NCBI GenBank assembly: GCA_947176035.1
Contig: CAMWPJ010000009.1
Coordinates: forward strand, 1-33,629
DNA: 33,629 bases
Reading direction: 5' to 3'
From: an uncultured Clostridia bacterium
GTDB lineage: Bacteria; Bacillota; Clostridia; Oscillospirales; Acutalibacteraceae
Positions 25,290-32,921 of this stretch are shown here, piece by piece (positions within the stretch are counted from its first letter, which is position 1; every line of letters starts with the position of its first letter). Under the pieces are notes generated by a model, which saw only the letters and a list, made by a program, of their open reading frames with translations, was not told the origin of the DNA and made no database searches. Position numbers and translations under genes: made by a program.

Positions 25290-26945
25290 TTAATGTGTTA
25301 CTTTCTTTCTTAATACTGCAAATGCAAAGATTATAAACGTTACAGCGAATGATATACCGGCAGTAAATATTAATATATTTGTTGTATTACCTGTCGGCGG
25401 AGATTTTTTCACTGCGGATGAGTTGATGCTTGTAGTTGTCTTTTTTATAGATGTTATTGCAAGGAGGCTGTCATCTACCGGAATAATGTCTTGCTCACTG
25501 TTTGTTCCGATGAACTGTCCAACACCTGTTTCTTTTTCAATGCTGTCGATATCAAGCGATGTGCTTGTTGTGGCTAGTGTTGCAAGGAATTTTGTAGCTT
25601 CTGAATCATACCAAAAATCAACATGTCTTACTGCTTTCACAAACCATGTGTTGTCAGGGAATAGACAGGTCGATGCGTCAATAATTCCATCTGCAGATAC
25701 ATATTTTCCATTCGTATCAAGTGTATTTCCAAAATCTGCTACTGTTGCACCTACTGATGCAAGCTCAGTATCAATAAGATAGTCAGTCTGCTTTGCATAT
25801 GCAGATGTAACAGGTATACCCGGAATGCCATAGTTTGCAATTATTGCAATGTCAACGCCTTTGTTTTTTAGCTCTGTAAGATTTGATTCAAGTCTGCCCT
25901 GTACATAGTGATAGCGAACAATTTTATCATAAAGTCCGCTTGATGTGTCAAGAAAACCGATATCACTCATAGCGTTTACTGCATCGTAAAAATCATTATA
26001 AGGCAGAAATTCCCACATTGCTGGGAGTGTTCCAAGCGGTGCCAACACATCATTATAAACCTTATCTACAAGCTCGGGATCTTCGACAACATCATTAAGA
26101 TAGTCACAGAGATTACCTACATAATCTTCCATAAAAGCAATCAAGAATTTTATACCTGTTAAATTTGTATCAGGACTCTTATAATTGAGAGTGAAGGCTC
26201 TGAGAAAATCCATTATAATTTCCTGATCAAAAATAAAATCCTTTTTCAAAACCTTTGTGACATTAACACCGTTAAAAGCACCATTTATAAACACAAGGCG
26301 CTCAATATCGTTTTTGTCCTTATAAGCATCAATATATGCTGCTGCTACAACTGTTCCCTCTGAGGCACTTACAATTGTTACCTTGCTTTTTCCGGTCTGT
26401 GCCTTAACTCCATCAATAAATGTGTTAAGCTTTTGTGCGTTTTCGCAGGCATCAAGTCGCCAGTCATAGTTAAACGCAAATACATTTTCAGCACCTATTA
26501 CATTGCATATCTGTTTAGCAATTGCAGGTTCGTGGGATGATGGATCCTCAATATATCCGGGATGATTTGCAAGACTGTCAGTCCAATAATTTTTTATGCC
26601 CACATTGTTTGTTGTGTTGCCGTTTTCGTCACAGGCAATGTCAACATATGGCGACATGAAGTCAGCTATTGCATCAATTATTGCCTCGGGACTTCCTCCA
26701 TTACCGCTTGCAGCCTGAAGCAGCATTGTGAGCAGTCCGCCTGTTCCGAGGATAGAGGCGATATTAAAGCCCTCTACAGGGAGTTCTTCGTCGGTATTGG
26801 GATTGTGATATAAACCTGAGCCACCCATACCGTGAATCATAATAACAGGAGTGGTGCTGTTCTTTGCAAATGCAACAGAAACTGTGGAAAGGAGCATTAC
26901 CAGTGCAAGTGCAAAGCATAAAATTGCCTTGAAATACTTTTTCAT
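25290..26945 (-). CDS. Surface-anchored LCAT-like alpha/beta hydrolase (lipase)
   Basis: This is a probable extracellular lipase or acyltransferase. A signal peptide covers residues 1-27 (cut after SVAFA). The hydrolase fold has the oxyanion-region IHGMGGSGL (37-45), the LCAT-type FNYDWRLD (158-165) and a nucleophile elbow SASEG with Ser195, where the first Gly of the usual GxSxG is Ser. Candidate His for the triad lies near VRHVDFWY, close to the C-terminus of the domain. The C-terminus has a linker, SPPTG (515-519), a hydrophobic segment and RKK, the layout of a sortase or membrane anchor with a variant motif. The substrate is unknown. A strong promoter precedes it. Confidence 0.8.
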   Translation of the reverse strand: MKKYFKAILCFALALVMLLSTVSVAFAKNSTTPVIMIHGMGGSGLYHNPNTDEELPVEGFNIASILGTGGLLTMLLQAASGNGGSPEAIIDAIADFMSPYVDIACDENGNTTNNVGIKNYWTDSLANHPGYIEDPSSHEPAIAKQICNVIGAENVFAFNYDWRLDACENAQKLNTFIDGVKAQTGKSKVTIVSASEGTVVAAAYIDAYKDKNDIERLVFINGAFNGVNVTKVLKKDFIFDQEIIMDFLRAFTLNYKSPDTNLTGIKFLIAFMEDYVGNLCDYLNDVVEDPELVDKVYNDVLAPLGTLPAMWEFLPYNDFYDAVNAMSDIGFLDTSSGLYDKIVRYHYVQGRLESNLTELKNKGVDIAIIANYGIPGIPVTSAYAKQTDYLIDTELASVGATVADFGNTLDTNGKYVSADGIIDASTCLFPDNTWFVKAVRHVDFWYDSEATKFLATLATTSTSLDIDSIEKETGVGQFIGTNSEQDIIPVDDSLLAITSIKKTTTSINSSAVKKSPPTGNTTNILIFTAGISFAVTFIIFAFAVLRKKVTH

Positions 26946-26975
26946 TTTATCTTCTCCTTTAAAATTTATATTTTA

Positions 26976-27004
26976 ATTATAATATTGGTACAAGTGAAAG
27001 TCAA
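26976..27004 (-). promoter_or_regulatory. Promoter of the lipase gene
   Basis: On the minus strand TTGACT (26999-27004) and a consensus TATAAT (26976-26981) are 17 bases apart, 31 bases before the ATG at 26945. Confidence 0.75.
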
Positions 27005-27178
27005 CAAAAGTCTATTATATTGTTAATAATTATTATCGACAATGCACAAAAAATATGCTCGATTTATCGCACAAAAAGTCAAGACAAGAAATTATTTTTG
27101 TGTTAGAATATATTTCTATCACAAATGTAATTTCGAATGATTGAGATTGACTTTTTTAATATGTGCAGGAGGTGCGGT

Positions 27179-28105
27179 ATGAATTGGATAACAAGTATTG
27201 AAACAGCAGTAGAATATATTGAAAATAATCTTTTGAGCAGACTTGATTATGAGAATATTGCCGCCTGTGCGTATTGTTCAAGTCATCATTTCCAACGTAT
27301 GTTTTCTGTATTTTCGGGGTATACGCTTGGTGAATATATCCGTGCAAGACGTATGACTCTTGCCGGTGCAGAGCTTAAAGGTTCAGATATAAAAATCCTT
27401 GACCTTGCGATAAAATATGGTTATGAAAATCCTGAGAGCTTTACGAGAGCCTTTACTAAATTTCATGGTATTACACCATCACAGGCACGCAAGACGGATT
27501 CTCAGCTGAAGTCTTTTTCTCGGCTTTCAAATTATGAATCAGACGAGGGCGGCAATCTGCTTGATTATCGGATTATTGACATTGACAGGCAGATATTTAT
27601 TGGCTGCAAAACACATTTTGAAGGTACACCCTACAGCGAGGAGCGGCGAGACCAGGAGGAAGAGCTGTTCCTCTCAACACGAAATATGCAGTGGATGCTC
27701 AAGGGAATGTCAGCTGCCAGCAGTGATTCTTTTAATGAATCACTCGACTATTGTATAATAGATAATTTTGAAGATGAAGGCTATGATTTTTATTATGCAC
27801 AGCCTATGAATAAGCTTTCACTGCTTGATGATATTACAATAAAACAGTTCCATGTTGATAAGATTTCCTTGCCAAAAGCGACCTATGCTGTGTTTGAAAC
27901 CAAAAGTGAGCGTTATCCTACAGAAAGCTATATTAAAATGTGCCGACAAATTTTTTGTGAATGGTTGCCGAGTACAAATTATCAGCTGCTGTCAGGTCCG
28001 GAGCTGATTATTTATCATTGGTATAATGACAGAAAGGAGGACAGGTATATCGAGGTTTATATACCTGTTAAGCTTGAAAATGAAGATTGCAGTATTGGGA
28101 TATAG
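27179..28105 (+). CDS. AraC-family regulator with GyrI-like effector domain
   Basis: The 308-residue protein combines an N-terminal AraC double helix-turn-helix (residues 1-105, with the family blocks SSHHFQRMFSVFSGYTLGEYIRARRM and AIKYGYENPESFTRAFTKFHGITPSQARK) and a C-terminal GyrI-like/SOUL effector-binding domain (about 135-308). This is the architecture of Rob/SoxS-like multidrug-type regulators, which sense small hydrophobic ligands. The ATG at 27179 was chosen for the AGGAGG about 7 bases upstream; the in-frame ATG at 27137 lacks one. The last 26 bases overlap the next gene. Its target genes are not evident. Confidence 0.88.
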   Translation: MNWITSIETAVEYIENNLLSRLDYENIAACAYCSSHHFQRMFSVFSGYTLGEYIRARRMTLAGAELKGSDIKILDLAIKYGYENPESFTRAFTKFHGITPSQARKTDSQLKSFSRLSNYESDEGGNLLDYRIIDIDRQIFIGCKTHFEGTPYSEERRDQEEELFLSTRNMQWMLKGMSAASSDSFNESLDYCIIDNFEDEGYDFYYAQPMNKLSLLDDITIKQFHVDKISLPKATYAVFETKSERYPTESYIKMCRQIFCEWLPSTNYQLLSGPELIIYHWYNDRKEDRYIEVYIPVKLENEDCSIGI

Positions 28106-28586
28106 CGGGGCAGGTAAGTCTATACTTGCCAAAATGTTTGGTGAGCATTATGATATACCTGTTTTGCATCTGGATAAAGTGCAGTTTTTGCCTAACTGGA
28201 AGATACGTGACGAGCAGGAGAAAAGGAAAATTGTTTTTGATTTTATGCAGCAGCAAAACTGGGTTATCGATGGTAATTATTCATCACTGCATAAAGAAAA
28301 AAGGCTTGAACAGGCAGATATAATAATTATTCTTTCCTTTAACAGATTGTTTTGCTTTAAATCTGCTTTGAATAGATATTTTGAAAATAAAGGGCATACT
28401 CGTCCCGATATGGCAGATGGCTGCAATGAAAAGTTTGATTTGGAATTTGCTTTGTGGATATTGTTTTGGGGAAGAACGTATAAGTGCAGAAAAGATTATA
28501 AGAAAGTGTATAATAAATACAGGTCTAAAACCTTGTGGTTTACAAACCGCAGACAGGTTATTGATTATGTGGATTCTTTGAAATAA
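28080..28586 (+). CDS. FlaR-like P-loop kinase (topology modulation protein family)
   Basis: The 168-residue protein has a P-loop at residues 7-14 (GYSGAGKS) and adenylate-kinase-like features: an LDKVQFLPNW segment and the WVIDGNYSS segment. It matches the DNA topology modulation protein/FlaR-related family, whose biochemical role is poorly defined. The ATG at 28080 lies within the last codons of the AraC-type regulator gene, so the two are probably translationally coupled; the ribosome binding site is weak. In-frame upstream sequence would be an N-terminal extension without P-loop homology. A hairpin follows at 28621. Confidence 0.82.
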   Translation: MKIAVLGYSGAGKSILAKMFGEHYDIPVLHLDKVQFLPNWKIRDEQEKRKIVFDFMQQQNWVIDGNYSSLHKEKRLEQADIIIILSFNRLFCFKSALNRYFENKGHTRPDMADGCNEKFDLEFALWILFWGRTYKCRKDYKKVYNKYRSKTLWFTNRRQVIDYVDSLK

Positions 28587-28620
28587 TTGAAAAATAATAT
28601 AATATGTCTTATAAAATACT

Positions 28621-28650
28621 AACCCTCTGCTCATAATAAAGCAGAGGGTT
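28621..28650 (+). terminator. Hairpin after the FlaR-like gene
   Basis: AACCCTCTGC (28621-28630) pairs perfectly with GCAGAGGGTT (28641-28650) around a 10-base loop. The following sequence is AT-rich rather than a clean T-run, since the MITE-like element begins immediately. It is probably the terminator of the AraC/FlaR unit, with its tail disturbed by the element. Confidence 0.65.
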
Positions 28651-28935
28651 AAATTATTGTTTAGAGTGCAATAAATCACCCATAACCGCACACGGGGTAA
28701 AACACAAACAATATGTTGCAATAACAATATAGAGCAATTTACAAATAACCCGTATAAACAACTCTAAAACATACGCAGGTATTGAACCAGCGTATGTTTT
28801 GCGTGCTTTTCGTCTTTTGCTCGGGGGGCAGTACCATCGTACAGCTCCCACTCGCAAAATACAAAATTTTGGGTAATTTCTCACCCTCTAAATACGCATT
28901 TCCTCGTTTTTGCGTACTACGCTAAACAATAATTT
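28651..28935. mobile_element. 285-bp MITE-like element upstream of sigG
   Basis: This 285-bp block is bounded by a 14-bp perfect inverted repeat: AAATTATTGTTTAG (28651-28664) and its complement (28922-28935). A T before and an A after extend it to 15 bp and give TA at both edges, as with IS630/mariner-type targets. Inside are three hairpins: an 11-bp stem with a 13-base loop (28766-28800), a GC-rich stem GGGGGC.GTAC/GTAC.GCTCCC (28824-28849), and GGGT/ACCC (28871-28886). A minus-strand open frame spans 28654-28884 but resembles no protein known to me and reads into the terminal repeat, so I do not call it coding. One end also occurs at 5714-5763. No transposase is present, and no other gene lies in 28587-28967. 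Confidence 0.72.
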
Positions 28936-28967
28936 ACTGTACATAAAATTAGAAAAGGAAGATTTAT

Positions 28968-29735
28968 GTGCAGTATACTAAAGTCGAAATTTGCGGAATC
29001 AACACAAACCAGCTCAAGGTGCTTAAGGAAAGCGAAAAAATGGAGCTTTTGCATAAAGCACACGCGGGTGACAAAGCAGCAAGAGATAAACTGATTGAGG
29101 GCAATCTTCGTCTGGTATTGTCGGTTGTTCAGCGCTTTGCCAATCGCGGTGAAAATATGGATGATTTATTTCAGGTGGGTGTAATAGGGCTTATTAAGGC
29201 GATTGATAACTTCAATCTTGACTTGGATGTTCGGTTTTCAACCTATGCGGTACCTATGTGTATCGGTGAAATTCGTCGGTTTTTGCGAGATAATAACGCA
29301 GTTCGTGTTTCACGCTCAATGCGTGACACTGCCTATAAGGCCATGCAGGTTAAGGAAAGGCTGATTAACGAGAATCAGAAAGAGCCGACTGTTGAGGAAA
29401 TTGCAAAGGAGCTGGGAGTGAAAAAGTCGGATGTCGTTCTTGCACTCGAGGCAATTGTTGATCCCGTATCGCTCTATGAGCCTGTTTATTCCGATGGCGG
29501 CGATACTATATATGTTATGGATCAGGTTGGCGACAGCAATACCGATACAGATTGGATAGACGAAATTATGATTAAGGATGAAATATCAAAGCTTGATGAT
29601 AGGGAACGAAATATTATGTATCTTCGTTTTATGCAGGGCAAAACGCAAATGGAGGTTGCAAAAGAGGTTGGAATATCCCAGGCACAGGTATCCCGCCTTG
29701 AAAAAAATGCACTTAAACGAATAAAAGGACAATAA
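28968..29735 (+). CDS. sigG: Sporulation sigma factor sigma-G
   Basis: This is a late forespore sigma factor that directs RNA polymerase to forespore genes. The 255-residue length and the N-terminus TKVEICGINTNQLKVL are typical of SigG. Region 2 contains EGNLRLVLSVVQRFANRGENMDDLFQVG and the block FSTYAVPMCIGEIRRFLRD. Region 3 includes VRVSRSMRDTAYKAM, and region 4 includes LDDRERNIMYLRFMQGKTQMEVAKEVGISQAQVSRLEK. The GTG start has AAAAGGAAG about 6 bases upstream; an overlapping ATG two bases earlier is out of frame. The usual sigE/spoIIGA neighbours are absent, and a MITE-like element sits 32 bases upstream where the promoter would be expected. Confidence 0.95.
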   Translation: MQYTKVEICGINTNQLKVLKESEKMELLHKAHAGDKAARDKLIEGNLRLVLSVVQRFANRGENMDDLFQVGVIGLIKAIDNFNLDLDVRFSTYAVPMCIGEIRRFLRDNNAVRVSRSMRDTAYKAMQVKERLINENQKEPTVEEIAKELGVKKSDVVLALEAIVDPVSLYEPVYSDGGDTIYVMDQVGDSNTDTDWIDEIMIKDEISKLDDRERNIMYLRFMQGKTQMEVAKEVGISQAQVSRLEKNALKRIKGQ

Positions 29736-29748
29736 AAATATTACTGCG

Positions 29749-29778
29749 TTGACTTAGCTTTGACTCCTGTGATACAAT
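29749..29778 (+). promoter_or_regulatory. Promoter of the DUF3885 gene
   Basis: TTGACT (29749-29754) and TACAAT (29773-29778) are separated by 18 bases, 28 bases before the ATG. Confidence 0.65.
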
Positions 29779-29806
29779 TTATTTAAATAAATCAGGGAGA
29801 AGTATT

Positions 29807-30421
29807 ATGTCGCTGGATTTGATAAAGAAATTTGACTGTGCTTTGTGTGATATAGATAATCCGTTATTAAAACAGCCTTTGTTCTACAATTCGCCTATAG
29901 GTATCAGATTTGAAATAGGTTATGGTGATATTGAGAATAAAGAAAACTATTTTAATAATGCAGTTAACAGATTAGTTCAAATATATAATCACAAAGTCTT
30001 TAAGCCTGATATACTTAGAATTAATATTATTGAAGATGATTATTTTGTAAGTAAACAGAGTGTTTTGAATGTGTGCAAGACTATTGGTCTTGGAGAGTTC
30101 GTCGAGAGGCTTGACGAGTCGGATATTGACGGAGAAATTATTGCTGAGCATCAGATGTATTGGAATATAGACAAATCTGATTTTGATTATAAAAAGCTGT
30201 TTTTTGAAATCGTGCATGGTGATTTTGGTGGGAACAGGGGCTTTGTGGACAGCGTGTATTTTTTGGATTCTGAAAATCATATTCTATTTCATCCTTATGA
30301 TGACAGAGGTGCAGATTTGATTGCGTCAGATAGGGAAAAAATAAGGTGTTTTTACAATTCCTTTAATCAGTGGATACTTGACTATGACCGTGAAAAAATA
30401 GACAATTTGTTTTTATTATAA
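29807..30421 (+). CDS. DUF3885 domain protein
   Basis: The 204-residue cytoplasmic protein matches the DUF3885 pattern: an N-terminal FYNSPIGIRFEIGYGD segment (about 25-40), a YFNNAVNRLVQIYNHKVF helix, and the C-terminal FHPYDDRGADLIASDREKI followed by FNQWILDYDREKID. The family has no established function, and members are common in Firmicutes, often near toxin-immunity-like genes. Here there is no obvious polymorphic toxin partner. It has its own promoter and terminator. GGGAGAAG lies before the ATG. Confidence 0.8.
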   Translation: MSLDLIKKFDCALCDIDNPLLKQPLFYNSPIGIRFEIGYGDIENKENYFNNAVNRLVQIYNHKVFKPDILRINIIEDDYFVSKQSVLNVCKTIGLGEFVERLDESDIDGEIIAEHQMYWNIDKSDFDYKKLFFEIVHGDFGGNRGFVDSVYFLDSENHILFHPYDDRGADLIASDREKIRCFYNSFNQWILDYDREKIDNLFLL

Positions 30422-30429
30422 ATGGATAA

Positions 30430-30464
30430 TAAACCGCTGACAATTCAAAAGGTCAGCGGTTTAT
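30430..30464 (+). terminator. Terminator after the DUF3885 gene
   Basis: AAACCGCTGAC and GTCAGCGGTTT form a perfect 11-bp stem with a 10-base loop, followed by ATTTGTTTATT. A preceding A-rich stretch could let it work in both directions. Confidence 0.8.
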
Positions 30465-30611
30465 TTGTTTATTGATATTGTTTGTTTTCTTAATATAATA
30501 ATATTGCAATTTGCCTTATCATATGATTACAGGTAAAGACTTTTAATTGAAAAGTTTTTGCTTATTTTTTGATTTCACTTTTAATAAATTGTTAAAATCA
30601 TAATGAAAGTA

Positions 30612-30640
30612 TTGACGGATGTTGAAAAATATTATACAAT
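30612..30640 (+). promoter_or_regulatory. Promoter of the EF-G-2 gene
   Basis: TTGACG (30612-30617) and TACAAT (30635-30640) are 17 bases apart, 35 bases before the ATG. Confidence 0.65.
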
Positions 30641-30675
30641 ATGCACAAAGATATTAAATTAAGAAGGGTACAGTT

Positions 30676-32724
30676 ATGAAAAATAGTGCAGAAAATATAA
30701 GAAATATAACCATTGTCGGTCATGCATCCAAGGGTAAAACAACACTTTGTGAAGCATTACTCAATATTGCCGGTGCGACAGAGAGAATGGGCAAGGTTGC
30801 TGATGGCAATACAGTATGCGACTTTGATGCTGAAGAAAAAAAGAGAAAAATAAGTGTTAACAGTGCTGTTGCATCCATTTCTTATAAGGGTAAAAATCTC
30901 AACTTTATTGACACACCCGGCTTGTTTGATTTCGCAATGGGCAGTGCCGAGGGTATTCGTGCTGCCGATACAGCGATTATTGTTGTGTCTGCTCGTTCAG
31001 GTCTTGCAGTAGGTGCTGAAAAAGCATTCAAAAATGCAGGAGCCAAAGGATTGTCACGCATTTTTGTTACAACAAAAATGGATGATGAGCGAGCTGATTT
31101 CTATAAAAGCTTTAACGGAATTGTAGCAAAGTTTGGCACACAGGTTTGTCCTGTTGTTGTGCCTGTACTCTCAGCAGGTCAGGTTCGCTCTTACTATAAT
31201 ATGATTGAGGATAAGGCTTATGTTTATGAAAACGGCTCAAAGAGGGAAGTAACCCCTGAGCCTGCCGATGTTCCTCGTTTTGAAGCAATCAAGGCTGTTT
31301 TTGCCGAAGCGGTTGCATCGACCGATGAAGAGCTTATGGAAAAATTCTTTGAGGGTGAGGAGCTTACCCGCGAGGAAAAAATCAAAGGTGTTAAGCTTGG
31401 TATGGCAGACGGCTCAATTATTCCTGTATTTGCGCTTTCAGGCTTAACAGGTGTTGCGTGTGATATGCTGCTTGATTTTATTGCAGACGTATGTCCTGCG
31501 CCGTTATCAGAATATGCAATTGACAGCGACGGAAGTCCCGTTGAGCTTAAGGCCGATGCCGATGGACCGCTTGCTGCAATTTGTTTCAAGACAGTATCCG
31601 ATGCTTTTATCGGCAAGCTTAATTTCTTTAAGGTTGTCAGCGGCAAAATGACTCCATCCACTCCTGCCTATAATGCAAGAACAGGCAAGGAAGAGCGAAT
31701 GGGTAAGATTATTAAGATGTTCGGTTCAAAACAGCTTGATGCATCAGAGCTTTCAGCAGGTGATATCGGTTGTGTAACCAAGCTGGGTGGTTTTTCAACC
31801 GGTGACACAATGTGTTCATCAAATAATGTTGTAAAACTTGATGGTGTTGCAGTTCCTACTCCTACATATAAAATGGCAATTAATGCTGCTAAAAAAGGTG
31901 AAGAGGAGAAAATTGCCTCAGGTCTTATCCGACTTTGTGAGGAGGATCCGTCACTTGAATTCACTAATAATATTGAGACACACCAGCAGCTTATTGCCGG
32001 TTTAGGTGAGCAGCAGCTTGAGGTTACCATATCAAGACTTAAGGACAAATTTGGTGTAGAGGCTGTTTTGGCAACACCCAAGGTTGCTTACAGAGAAACT
32101 ATTACACGCAAGGTATCTGCTCAAGGGCGTCATAAAAAGCAGAGTGGCGGTCATGGCCAGTTTGGTGATGTATTTATTGAATTTGAGCCTTATGATACAG
32201 AAGGACTTGTATTTGCAGAACGAGTTGTCGGTGGTTCTGTTCCAAAGAACTTTTTCCCGGCAGTAGAAAAGGGACTTAATGAGTGTATGGAGTCAGGCGT
32301 ACTTGCCGGTTATAAAATGGTAGGTGTTAAGGCAACACTTTATGATGGCTCGTATCATCCTGTAGATTCAAGTGAAATGAGCTTTAAAATGGCAGCAAGT
32401 CTTGCATTTAAAGAGGGTATCAGCAAGGCAATGCCTGTAATTCTTGAGCCGATTGTTACACTTAAAGCAATCGTTAATGATGACGCAATGGGTGATGTTA
32501 TTGGTGATATCAACCGCAGAAGAGGCAGAGTTCTCGGTATGTCACCAACTTCTGACGGCAATCAGGAAATTATCGCAGAGGTGCCGGATGCTGAGATGAC
32601 AACCTTTTCAACCTCGATGCGTCAGATTACACAAGGAAGAGGCTCATTTACAACAGAATTTGCACGCTATGACAGAGCACCTGAGCATATTGCCCAAAAG
32701 GTGATTTCCGAATCAAATGTTTAG
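30676..32724 (+). CDS. Elongation factor G paralogue (EF-G-2 type GTPase)
   Basis: This translational GTPase has all EF-G domains over 682 residues. In the G domain, G1 is GHASKGKT (15-22), G3 is DTPGL (79-83) in place of the canonical DTPGH, and G4 is TTKMD (132-136) in place of NKMD. Domain IV contains AQGRHKKQSGGHGQFGDV, and domain V ends with TQGRGSFTTEFARYDRAPEHIAQKV. The G3 and G4 changes match the EF-G-2-like subfamily (the Thermus EF-G-2 group), which exists beside canonical EF-G and whose cellular role is unclear. AAGAAGG precedes the ATG. The housekeeping fusA, normally with rpsL/rpsG/tuf, should be elsewhere. Confidence 0.9.
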   Translation: MKNSAENIRNITIVGHASKGKTTLCEALLNIAGATERMGKVADGNTVCDFDAEEKKRKISVNSAVASISYKGKNLNFIDTPGLFDFAMGSAEGIRAADTAIIVVSARSGLAVGAEKAFKNAGAKGLSRIFVTTKMDDERADFYKSFNGIVAKFGTQVCPVVVPVLSAGQVRSYYNMIEDKAYVYENGSKREVTPEPADVPRFEAIKAVFAEAVASTDEELMEKFFEGEELTREEKIKGVKLGMADGSIIPVFALSGLTGVACDMLLDFIADVCPAPLSEYAIDSDGSPVELKADADGPLAAICFKTVSDAFIGKLNFFKVVSGKMTPSTPAYNARTGKEERMGKIIKMFGSKQLDASELSAGDIGCVTKLGGFSTGDTMCSSNNVVKLDGVAVPTPTYKMAINAAKKGEEEKIASGLIRLCEEDPSLEFTNNIETHQQLIAGLGEQQLEVTISRLKDKFGVEAVLATPKVAYRETITRKVSAQGRHKKQSGGHGQFGDVFIEFEPYDTEGLVFAERVVGGSVPKNFFPAVEKGLNECMESGVLAGYKMVGVKATLYDGSYHPVDSSEMSFKMAASLAFKEGISKAMPVILEPIVTLKAIVNDDAMGDVIGDINRRRGRVLGMSPTSDGNQEIIAEVPDAEMTTFSTSMRQITQGRGSFTTEFARYDRAPEHIAQKVISESNV

Positions 32725-32773
32725 TAGCTGAAAAATTTATGCGTCGTTAAGGTAATAAAATTCTACGTTTAGG

Positions 32774-32806
32774 ACGGTACAGTTAAATGACTGTACCGTT
32801 TTTTGT
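32774..32806 (+). terminator. Terminator after the EF-G-2 gene
   Basis: ACGGTACAGT (32774-32783) pairs perfectly with ACTGTACCGT (32790-32799) around a 6-base loop, followed by TTTTTGTTG. The 10-bp core stem is identical to that of the terminator at 19498. Confidence 0.9.
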
Positions 32807-32840
32807 TGATTATATTAAAAATTTTTTTCAACATTATTAC

Positions 32841-32895
32841 AAAGGTACCTTGACATATTTGGTTTCGCGAGTTATTATATTGTTAAGGTACCTTT
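32841..32895 (+). promoter_or_regulatory. MarR-gene promoter bracketed by two palindromic operators
   Basis: A consensus TTGACA (32850-32855) and TATTAT (32873-32878) are 17 bases apart. The palindrome AAGGTACCTT occurs twice, at 32842-32851 overlapping the -35 and at 32885-32894 just after the -10, with the centres 43 bases apart (about four helical turns). Two identical sites at both edges of the promoter fit repression by a dimeric regulator, most simply the MarR protein encoded next. Confidence 0.75.
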
Positions 32896-32921
32896 ATAAT
32901 TTGAAAATGGAGGAAATGATT

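Noticed and set aside
28766-28800. tRNA T-arm-like hairpin with a GGTTCAATACC loop
   Set aside because: The stem is continuous for 11 bp and there is no D-arm, anticodon arm or acceptor stem partner, so it is a simple hairpin.
28820-28860. 5S rRNA-like stretch (CGATGGTACTGC on the minus strand)
   Set aside because: Only about 12 bases resemble 5S helix IV; the rest of a 5S rRNA, its length and partner rRNA genes are absent.
28654-28884. Minus-strand 76-codon open frame inside the 285-bp element
   Set aside because: It runs into the terminal inverted repeat, spans three hairpins, has no good ribosome binding site and shows no recognisable protein family, so it is more likely a by-product of the repeat.
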